A stretch of DNA of 64,000 nucleotides. Source: Pseudomonas sp. S09G 359 (GTDB lineage Bacteria > Pseudomonadota > Gammaproteobacteria > Pseudomonadales > Pseudomonadaceae). The stretch covers positions 2,447,501-2,511,500 of the forward strand of contig NZ_CP025263.1 in assembly GCF_002843605.1 (NCBI RefSeq), read 5' to 3'. Within the stretch, counting starts at the first letter, position 1. Each line of letters opens with the position of its first letter. Shown one piece after another: positions 43,432 through 52,400 of this stretch. The notes under the pieces are model-generated. The model was not told where the DNA came from, did not search any database, and worked only from the letters and a program-made list of their open reading frames with translations. Made by a program: the position numbers and the translations under genes.

Positions 43432-44642
43432 TGAATCGCTATCGCTATGAAGCCGCCGACGCCAGCGGCAAGGTCGAGGCCGGGCACGTGGAGGCCGACA
43501 GCCAGAGCGGCGCGTTTGCGGTGTTGCGCGGCCGTGGCCTGACCGCGTTGCTGGTGCAGGTTGAGGGCGGGCAGCAAGCCGCCGCCGGCAGCAGCCTGTT
43601 CACGGCCAAGCTGTCGGACAACGATCTGGCCTGGGCCACCCGGCAACTGGCGAGCCTGCTGGGTGCCAGCCTGCCGTTGGAAGCGGCGCTGAGTGCCACG
43701 GTGGAGCAGGCCGAGAAAAAACATATCGCCCAGACCCTGGCCGCCGTGCGCGCCGATGTGCGTGGCGGCATGCGCCTGGCCGATGCCTTGGCCGCACGGC
43801 CACGGGATTTTCCGTCGATTTACCGCGCGTTGATTGCGGCGGGGGAAGAGTCTGGCGACCTGGCCCAAGTGATGGAGCGCCTGGCCGACTACATCGAGGA
43901 GCGCAACAACCTGCGCGGCAAGATCCTCACCGCGTTTATCTACCCTGGCGTGGTGGGATTGGTCTCCATCGGCATTGTGATTTTCCTGCTCAGCTATGTG
44001 GTGCCCCAGGTGGTCAGCGCATTTTCCCAGGCGCGCCAGGACCTGCCGGGACTGACCCTGGCGATGCTCAACGCCAGTGACTTTATCCGCGCCTGGGGCT
44101 GGCTGTGTTTTGCCGGGCTCGTCGGCGGTTTCTGGAGCTGGCGCCTGTACCTGCGCAACCCGCTGGCGCGCTTGAACTGGCACAGCCGTGTGCTGCGCCT
44201 GCCGCTGATCGGGCGGTTTGTGCTGGGGCTGAACACGGCGCGGTTTGCCTCGACCCTGGCGATCCTCGGCGGCGCCGGCGTGCCGCTGTTGCGCGCCCTT
44301 GAAGCCGCGCGGCAAACCTTGTCCAACGACCGTCTTAGCCAGTGTGTCAACGACGCTACCGCCAAGGTCCGCGAAGGCGTCAACCTGGCCCCGGCGCTGG
44401 CGGTGGAAAAGGTCTTCCCGCCGGTGTTGATCCACCTGATCGCCAGCGGCGAAAAAACCGGCTCGTTGCCGCCGATGCTGGAGCGCGCCGCGCAGACCTT
44501 GTCGCGGGATATCGAACGCCGCGCCATGGGCATGACCGCGTTGCTGGAGCCACTGATGATCGTGGTGATGGGCGCGGTGGTGTTGGTGATTGTAATGGCG
44601 GTGCTGTTGCCGATCATCGAGATCAACCAACTCGTCACTTGA
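43431..44642 (+). CDS. hxcS: T2SS inner-membrane platform protein GspF (HxcS)
   Basis: A 403-residue GspF. The N-terminal RYEAADASGKVEAGHVEADS region and two T2SSF domains are visible (LATLLGASLPLEAAL-like: LASLLGASLPLEAALSATVEQ, and FASTLAILGGAGVPLLRALEAARQTL). Three transmembrane segments lie at about residues 173-195, 222-242 and 375-398. It anchors the pseudopilus machine with HxcY/HxcZ and contacts the ATPase. This completes the hxc set. A REPIN follows 17 nt downstream. Confidence 0.93.
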   Translation: MNRYRYEAADASGKVEAGHVEADSQSGAFAVLRGRGLTALLVQVEGGQQAAAGSSLFTAKLSDNDLAWATRQLASLLGASLPLEAALSATVEQAEKKHIAQTLAAVRADVRGGMRLADALAARPRDFPSIYRALIAAGEESGDLAQVMERLADYIEERNNLRGKILTAFIYPGVVGLVSIGIVIFLLSYVVPQVVSAFSQARQDLPGLTLAMLNASDFIRAWGWLCFAGLVGGFWSWRLYLRNPLARLNWHSRVLRLPLIGRFVLGLNTARFASTLAILGGAGVPLLRALEAARQTLSNDRLSQCVNDATAKVREGVNLAPALAVEKVFPPVLIHLIASGEKTGSLPPMLERAAQTLSRDIERRAMGMTALLEPLMIVVMGAVVLVIVMAVLLPIIEINQLVT

Positions 44643-44658
44643 ACACACCAAAAATCCA

Positions 44659-44749
44659 ATGTGGGAGGGGGCTTGCCCCCGATGGCGGTGGTTCAGCTGG
44701 CTTATTTTCAGCTGACACACTGCTATCGGGGGCAAGCCCCCTCCCACAT
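44659..44749. repeat. REPIN: perfect 25-bp inverted repeat
   Basis: The left arm 44659-44683 begins ATGTGGGAGGGGGCTTGCCC and the right arm 44725-44749 is its exact reverse complement, separated by 41 nt. It is the cleanest of the REP elements in the window and directly follows hxcS, where it could act as a transcript-end stabiliser. Confidence 0.9.
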
Positions 44750-44944
44750 TTTTACTGCGTTTCTTCAGTAGGGCCCCCAACCTCGGGTTCCTCATTCCGT
44801 CATGTTCCAACCCCTTCCACACGGCCTACGCTGCCTGCAGCCCAGGGCCGCGCAGCCGTGTTGAAACGCCGCTGTCATCTGCCCCGAAACCGCTCATTGG
44901 CATGACCAAAACACCCGAGAATCTTTTTGAAAATCAAGGTGTTC

Positions 44945-44973
44945 CTCCCGAGGTTTTTTCGTTTTGCTGTCAT
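44945..44973 (+). promoter_or_regulatory. Two-part motif CTCCCGAGG-N13-CTGTCAT upstream of lapA, with Pho-box-like half
   Basis: CTCCCGAGG (44945-44953), 13 nt, CTGTCAT (44967-44973). It is the same arrangement as upstream of hxcT. CTGTCAT is the PhoB half-site heptamer, and TTTTCGT lies exactly 11 bp before it (44956-44962) as a poor first half. The regulator could be PhoB, the VreI-type sigma factor or both, as known for lapA in P. aeruginosa. Confidence 0.5.
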
Positions 44974-45105
44974 CGGAAGCTGCCAAATTCCCTACCCATG
45001 GCCTCACCCCTCGCCACCCCCTGAACCGGGCCTGGGACCGAAGCCATGACGTCATGCAAGCGCCATCTACCCCAAACGTACAAACACGACGAAAGGAGCT
45101 TCTTC

Positions 45106-46302
45106 ATGTTTAAGCGCAACGTTCTCGCGGTATCCATGACCCTCGCTGCACTGTGCTCGGCCCAGGCTGCAATGGCTGACATCAACGGCGGCGGCGCAAC
45201 CCTGCCACAAGCGCTGTACCAGACCTCCGGCGTACTCACCACTGGCTTTGCCGGCTACATCGGCGTGGGCAGCGGCAATGGCAAGGCAGCCTTCCTGAAC
45301 AACGACTACACCAAGTTCCAGGCTGGCGTGACTAACAAGAACGTGCACTGGGCGGGTAGCGATTCCAAGTTGTCGGCGACTGAGCTGTCCACCTATGAAA
45401 ACACCCGTCAAGCGACCTGGGGCAAACTGATCCAGTTGCCTTCGGTAGGTACTTCGGTCGCCATTCCTTTCCGCAAAAGCGGTACTAGTAACGTTGACCT
45501 CAGCGTCAGCGAGTTGTGCGGTGTGTTCTCCGGTCGTATCGTCGATTGGAGCGGTATCACTGGGGCAGGCCGTAGCGGTCCGATCACGGTTGTATACCGC
45601 AGTGAAAGCAGCGGCACCACCGAGCTGTTTACCCGTTTCCTTAACGCCAAGTGCACTGAGCCCGGCACTTTCAACGTCACCACTACCTTTGGCACAAGCT
45701 ACACCGGTGGCCTGCCTGCCGGCGCCGTTGCCGCAACCGGCAGTCAAGGCGTGATGACTGCGCTGAACGATACCACCGTCGATGAGGGGCGTATCACCTA
45801 CATGAGCCCTGACTTCGCCGCCCCGACCCTCGCCGGTCTGGATGACGCGACCAAAGTTGCTCGCGTTGGCAAGGATGTCGTCAACGGTACTGCTGTCCAG
45901 GGCGTGTCGCCAGCCGCAAGCAACGTTTCTGCTGCTATCGGCGCAGTACCGGTGCCTGCCGCAGGTGTGCGTGCCAACCCGGACAGCTGGGTTCCGGTAT
46001 TCGGTAAAGATGGCGTGGCCGGTGTGCAGCCTTACCCAACCTCGGGCTACCCGATCCTGGGCTTCACCAACGTGATCTTCAGCCAGTGCTACGCCGATGC
46101 CACCCAGACCACCCAAGTGCGTGATTTCTTCGCCAAGCACTACGGCGCGTCTAACAACAACGATGCAGCCATCACCGCCAATGCTTTCGTACCGCTGCCA
46201 ACCGCTTGGAAAGTCGCGATTCGCGGCAGCTTCCTGACCGCCAGCAACGCCCTGAGCATCGGCAATACCAACGTCTGCAACGGTATCGGTCGTCCGCTGT
46301 AA
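45106..46302 (+). CDS. lapA: DING-family phosphatase / phosphate-binding protein, LapA-like
   Basis: A 398-residue exported protein. After a Sec signal peptide (residues 1-24, ending in QAAMA) the mature chain begins DINGGGATLPQALY, the eponymous DING N-terminus. The PstS-like two-lobe fold is indicated by the phosphate-binding segment SESSGTTELFTRFLN and by conserved Cys pairs. LapA of P. aeruginosa is a DING alkaline phosphatase secreted by the Hxc T2SS under phosphate starvation; the position right after hxcS and the motif upstream make the same role likely here. The ATG at 45106 follows AAAGGAGC; an ATG at 45046 is rejected. A perfect terminator follows. Confidence 0.88.
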   Translation: MFKRNVLAVSMTLAALCSAQAAMADINGGGATLPQALYQTSGVLTTGFAGYIGVGSGNGKAAFLNNDYTKFQAGVTNKNVHWAGSDSKLSATELSTYENTRQATWGKLIQLPSVGTSVAIPFRKSGTSNVDLSVSELCGVFSGRIVDWSGITGAGRSGPITVVYRSESSGTTELFTRFLNAKCTEPGTFNVTTTFGTSYTGGLPAGAVAATGSQGVMTALNDTTVDEGRITYMSPDFAAPTLAGLDDATKVARVGKDVVNGTAVQGVSPAASNVSAAIGAVPVPAAGVRANPDSWVPVFGKDGVAGVQPYPTSGYPILGFTNVIFSQCYADATQTTQVRDFFAKHYGASNNNDAAITANAFVPLPTAWKVAIRGSFLTASNALSIGNTNVCNGIGRPL

Positions 46303-46331
46303 CCCACGCTTTCACCGACCTGCAACACCTG

Positions 46332-46363
46332 ATCAGCAACGGCCTGTGCCGTTGCTGATTTTT
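46332..46363 (+). terminator. Rho-independent terminator after lapA
   Basis: A perfect 12-bp stem ATCAGCAACGGC / GCCGTTGCTGAT with a CTGT loop (46332-46359), followed by TTTT. It starts 30 nt after the phosphatase stop, isolating it from the large exoprotein gene. Confidence 0.92.
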
Positions 46364-46498
46364 GCGTTTGTGCCCGCCGTTACCAGCCCTCTATGAACTT
46401 TGCGTGACAGAAGTTCAGTCCCGCCCCTCGCCAGCCGCCTAACCCTCATACGTGAGCTTGTCTTGCCTCTGGCGAATAACAAAGAAGGAAGATTCCCG

Positions 46499-49400
46499 AT
46501 GGTCCGCTGCAAATCACCGGTTAACCTGAAAGCCCAAGAGCCTGTCCTGCGCCTCAAGCCTTTGGCCCAGGCCATTGCGTTGTTGATGGTGGCGGGCAAC
46601 GCCCACGCGGCCACGGCGTTCAGTTCCAGCTGGTTTGCCGACAAAGGCGCGACCCAGGCGGCGACGGCAGCGCGGATCAGTGCCGGGCAGGTGCCGGGGA
46701 TTCCGACGTTGAACCAGCAGGCGAAGGTCAACCAGCAGTTGGCGCGTTCCATCAGCACCTTGAACACCAGCGTGGCGGCGATTGCCGCGCAGCAGGCGGC
46801 GCAGGCCGCTGGGCGCCAGGCCGCGTTCGGCCAGGTCTCGACGATCCCCGATGGCTTGGGCAAGGGCGGCCTGCAGGTCGATAACAGCCTGACCCAGGGC
46901 TGGACCAACGCCAAGGGCCCGGTGCAGACCCAGGCAGGCGGCAAGACCACGGTGACCATCGAGCAAACCGCCGACAAGGCAATCCTCAATTGGGAGACCT
47001 TCAACGTCGGGCGCAATACCAGCGTGGATTTCCAGCAGCAGTCGAGCTGGGCCGTGCTTAACCGCGTCAACGACCCTGATGCGCGCCCCAGCGAGATCCA
47101 GGGCCAGATCAACGGCGCCGGTACGGTGATGATCATGAACCGCAACGGCGTGGTGTTCAGCGGCACCAGCCAGGTCAACGTGCGTAACCTGGTGGCAGCG
47201 GCGGCAAACATCACCGACGAGCAGTTCACCCAGCGTGGCATTTACGTGGACGCTACCGGCACCCAGCCGACCTTCACCGATGCGGCGGGCAAGGTCGAGG
47301 TGCAGCGTGGCGCAGTGATCCAGACCCACAACCCAGCCACCTCCACCGACGCCGGCGGCTATGCCTTGCTGCTGGGCTCGGAAGTGGAAAACGCCGGCAC
47401 CATCAATACCGCCAAGGGCCAGACCACCCTGGCCGCCGGTGACAGCTTTTACATCCGCAAGGGCGTCGGCACTACCGGCAATGACCGCTCCACCACGCGC
47501 GGCAATGAAGTGGCCACCAGCCTCAAGGCCGGCAGCACCGCAGGCAAGGTCAGCAACACGGGCCTGATCATGGCCGCCACCGGTGACATCACCCTGACCG
47601 GGCACCAGGTGCAGCAAAACGGCGTGGCCCTGGCCAGCACCTCGGTGGACACCCGTGGCACCATCCACTTGCTCAACGCCGCCACGGACACCACCGGCAG
47701 CGTGACCCTGGGCGAGGGCAGCACCACCGCGATCCTGCTCGACAGCAGTGGCAGCACTGCGCTCAACGGCCAGAAAGACAACGGCCTGATCAAGCTTGAC
47801 GGTACGCCCGCCAACCTGATCACCGGCCAGTTCAACAACCTCAGCGCCGTGGCCGACCGCACCGATCAATCACGCATCGAAATCGTCAGCGGCGGCACTG
47901 TGGACTTCCAGAAAGGCTCGATCACCCTCGCCACGGGCGGCCAGGTGGCGGTCAGCGCGGCCGGTCGCAGCCTGGTGCGCGACGGGGCGATGATCGACGT
48001 GTCGGGCGCCGTCGGCGTCAAGGTGTCGATGGAATCCAATAACATCAAGATCAACGTGCAGGGCAATGAGCAGCGCGATGCGCCGGTCAACCGTGACGAT
48101 GGGCAGTTGATCAACAACGATGTGTGGGTCGACCTGCGTGATCTGGTGTTCGTGCCCGCCGGCACCAACGGCTACGCCACGGACCGCTGGTACACCGCCG
48201 GCGGTTTGCTCGAAGTCGGCGGCTACCTCGGCACCCAGGGCCACTCGGTGGGCGAGTGGATGGCCCAGGGCGGCACCGTGACTTTTACCGGTAAGGACGT
48301 GGTGACCCAGACCGGCGCGCAGATCAACCTGTCGGGCGGCACCGTGGATGTGCAGGCCGGTTATATCCAGCAGACCTGGCTCAAGGGCCCGGATGGGCGG
48401 CTGTACGAGCTGTCCAACGCGCCGGGCGACATCCTCTATTCCGGGATCTACAAAGGCTATGAAGACACCAGCGTGCGCTGGGGCCAGACCGAGTACTACT
48501 ACAACCCGATGATCGCCAAGCAGCGCCGTTACGAGAGCGGTTACACAGTGGGCCGCGATGCCGGCAAGCTGGTGATCGGCACCACCAGCGCGGTGCTCGA
48601 GGGCCAGGTGATCAGTGACGTGTTCCAGGGCGACCGCCAGACCCAGGCGCCGAATATCAACCTCGACGGTTACCAGCAGTCGCAGAAGGCTATGGCCCAG
48701 CGCGCGCAGTTGATCATTGGCGGCTACACACCGGTGTACAACAAGACCACCGGCACGCTGCGTTATGCCTTGGGCGCGAACGCGGACGAGGTGTTGATCG
48801 AAGGCAGCACGCAGAAAATCGCCGATGGCCTGGACCTCACCACCGCATTGCCGGCGGATCGCCAGGGCAAGATGGTGCTCGACAGCGACCAGCTCAATGG
48901 CTACCAACTGGGCGCGATCAAGGTCGCTGGCAAGCAGCAGGTTACCGTCAACGGTGCGCTCAAGGTGGGCGATGGCGGCGATATCACCCTGTTCGGGCGT
49001 GGCGTTGCGATCAACGCCAACCTCACGGCCCACGGCGGCAGTATCAATGCGGGCAATATCCTCAGCCAGGTCGACCCGCTTAAAGCGGGTGCCGTGGGTG
49101 ACACGATCCTCAACGGCGGCGGCACCGTAAACGTCGCCGCCGGGGTCACGCTGGACACCAGCGGGCGCTGGAGCAACCTGCTGCTGGCGCCGACCGACAA
49201 CAGCGGTGTGGCCTTTGTGAACGGCGGCAAAGTGTCGTTGCGCAGCACGGGCAATGTGAACCTGGTCGCCGGCAGCGTGGTGGACACATCCTCCGGCGGC
49301 ACCCTCGGCCTGGATGGCAAGCTCAACGGCGGCAAGGGCGGCGATGTGACCTTGGCGTCTCTGAGCACCCTGGGGTTGGACGGCGAGATTCGCGGTTATG

Positions 49401-52400
49401 GCGTCAGCGGTGGCGGCACCCTGGCGTTGCAGGCGCGCAAAGTGCAGATCGGCGCCAGCGCCACGGCGCCGGATGCAGGTACCGTGCAACTGGCCGGTGA
49501 CTTCTTCAACAAAGGCTTCTCGGCCTATGACATCACCGGCAATGATGGGCTGCTGGTCACGGACGGCACCCAGGTCGATGTGACTACGCCGGTATATCGC
49601 GTGGGCGAACAGACATCGGCGGCCCCCACGGGCAGCGATCCGGCCACCGCCCTTGAGCGCTGGACGCCGGCGCTGTACCAGGAAGACGCGAGCAAAGGTG
49701 TGCTGACCCAGCGCCGTGGGGCCAGCCTGACCCTGACCGCCGGCAATCTGAATTCCACGGCGGCTGAACTGGCCACCACGGCCTTGAGTGTGGGGCAGGG
49801 CGCGGTGATCAGTGTCGACCCCGGCCAGGCCATCAACCTGCGCAGCGTCGGCCAATTGACCATGAACGGTACCCTCAACGCCTGGGGCGGCAGCGTCAGC
49901 CTCGGTGGCCTGACGGCAACGGGTTCGGAAGCGGCCAACGCCGCTGGCCATCGCCGTTCGATCTGGGTAGGTGAAAACGCGCTGATCGATGTGGCGTCGC
50001 GTGCGGTCACGGCGGTGAGCAACCGTGGCAATGTCTACGGCCAGGTGCGCAATGGCGGCACGATCAGCATTGGTGGCGACATCAACCTGGCCACCGGCAT
50101 CGCCAAGGCCAGCGACCTGTTTGTGGTGGTGCGCGACGGCGCCCGCCTGGACGCGTCCGGCGCCCAGGCGTTGCTCGATGTGCCCGGCCAGGGCCGCGTG
50201 CCGGTGGCTAGCAACGGTGGCAGCATCAGCTTTGCCTCGAACAACGGCCTGTACCTGGACGGCAGCTTCGTTGCCCGTGCGGGTGGCGCAGGTGCGGCGG
50301 GCGGCAGCCTGGCCGTTGCCCTGGAAAGCCCGTATTACCTCAAGGCCGGTGTCAACGACAGTGTACTCAAGGTGCGAGAACTGGTACTCAGCCAGACCCA
50401 TCAATCCAGCCCCACCGCCAGCCTGGAGTACGGCCATGGCCGCCTCGGCGTGGACCAGATCAGTGCCGGCGGCTTTGACAACCTGGCGCTGCTCAGCAAC
50501 GGCTTGCTGAGTTTTGACGGTGACGTGTCGTTGAGCATGGGCCAGAGCCTGCGCTTGTACAGTGGCAGCTATAACCTCAGTGAAAACGCGGCGGCCAGCT
50601 CGCGGGTCAACCTGTCAGCGCCTTACCTGTTGTTGGCCGGCATCCTCGCGCCGGCAGAATCCGGCAAGGAAGCCTACACCCGCGCGGTGCCGGTGTTGCC
50701 CAATCCCTCCGCGCTGGCTACCACGGCGCAGTTCAACGCCAACGCCAATCTGATCGAGGTGCGTGGCAACGTGCTGTTTGGCAACAAGAGCTATCTATTG
50801 CGGCCCGACAACAGCCAGGCCAGCCTGGAACGGCGTGGGTTCGATGATGTGCAATTGACCAGCCAGGGTGATCTGCGCTTCCTGGCCGGCGCTGGCGCGG
50901 ATGTGATTGCCCAAGGCATCAGCACGCAATTGATCACGAGCGGCGATATGACCCTGCGCGCGGCGCAGCTGTATCCGGCGACGGAGGTGGGCGCGCGGGT
51001 ACTGGCGGGCTATCTGGCGGGTACTTCCAGCAATGGCACAGGCTTCAACTACGATCCAACACGCACCCTGACCCTCGCACGCATCGGGGACAGCACTGCT
51101 GCCATGCCTTACTCGGCCTTCGGTCGTCTGCAACTGGGTGGCCCGACCATCAAACAGGGCGGTGTGGTGCGTGCCCCCCTAGGGCTGATCGAGATCGGCA
51201 ACCTGGGGTCTACTCGAGTGGAGTTGCTGCCGGGCAGCATCACCTCGGTGAGTGGCAAGGGGCTGGTATTGCCTTACGGCGGCACGGTGGATGGCCAAGT
51301 CTACAAGTACAACGGCAAGACGGTGACGTTCATCGGCCAGGGTGGTGGCAACACGGCTGGCAGCCTGAACGTTGGGGTGGTTCTGGGTGGCCAGTCGGTG
51401 GCGGTGCTGCCTGAGGCGACGGTGGATCTGTCCGGCGGTGGCGAACTGCTCGGTGCGGGGTTTATTTCCGGGCGCGGGGGCTCTACGGATGCGCGTTACA
51501 ACCCGTTGGTACAGTTCGGGGCGAATGGAGGGTTTGTGCTGCCTGGCCTGGGCACCAACCCGATCTATGCGATTGTGCCGGGCGTGCAGCCGGGTTATGC
51601 CCCCGTGGCGCCGGAAGGCGGCGCGGTCGACCCGCTGATCGGCCAGCAGATCACCATTGGCGCCGGCGTGCCGGGCTTGGCTGCCGGCACTTACACCCTG
51701 ATGCCGTCGACCTATGCGCTGATGCCAGGCGCTTTCCGGGTTGAAATCAATGGCCTGGCCGGGCTTGGCGCCGACGGTGTGACCCAGGCGTTGCGCAATG
51801 GCTCATGGGCCACGGCCGGGCGCTTGTCCATCGCCAATACCGGCATCAGCAACAGTACAGCCAGCCAGGTGATCCTCACGTCGGCGGATACATTGCGCCG
51901 CTACTCCCAATACAACGAAACCGGTTACGCGCAATTCGCCCTAGCCGATGCCGCGAGGCTGGGTGTGCCCCGCGCTCTGCTGCCAGTGGATGCCAAGACC
52001 TTGCAACTGGCCTTGCGGCCGGGCGCGGGTGCGGATGCCTTTTCGTTCCAGGGCATCGGTCGCTTCGAGGCGGCTGAGGGTGGTTACGGCGGTACCGTAT
52101 CGCTGATTAACGCAGAAAGAGGCGTGTTAGGGCGCGATATCGAAATTGTCGCGCCAGGCAAAGCGGCTACCGGCGGTTTCAGAGGCATTACGCTGGATGC
52201 CGACAGCCTCAATGCAATGGGCGCCGCGCGCCTGCTGATCGGTGGAATGACCTATGTCACTTACGGCCAGGGTGGCAACTACATCAACCTCCCCAGCAGT
52301 ATCACCAGTTCCATCGTCCTGCGCGAGGGTGCGAACCTGGCGGCACCGGAGGTCATGCTGCTGACCTCTACGGGCAATATAGCGGTCGAACAAGGCGCCT

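Larger units (their letters stand above)
44643..45105 (+). other. Intergenic region between hxcS and the DING phosphatase
   Basis: 463 nt with no supported gene. The first part is a perfect REPIN (44659-44749). The second part carries two CTGTCAT heptamers (44872-44878 and 44967-44973) and the CTCCCGAGG motif (44945-44953). CACCCGAGA at 44912 is a weaker relative. These are the likely control elements of lapA, 130-230 nt upstream of its start. Confidence 0.65.

Noticed and set aside
46380..46420. Reverse-strand CTGTCAC upstream of the exoprotein as a Pho box
   Set aside because: Only one good half-site is present, and it is on the opposite strand. The 11-bp partner matches poorly.
47870..50437. 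An 855-residue open frame antisense to the exoprotein gene
   Set aside because: It runs opposite a clearly conserved TPS exoprotein. Its length is explained by GC-rich third positions, and its translation is low-complexity with no recognisable domain or ribosome-binding site.
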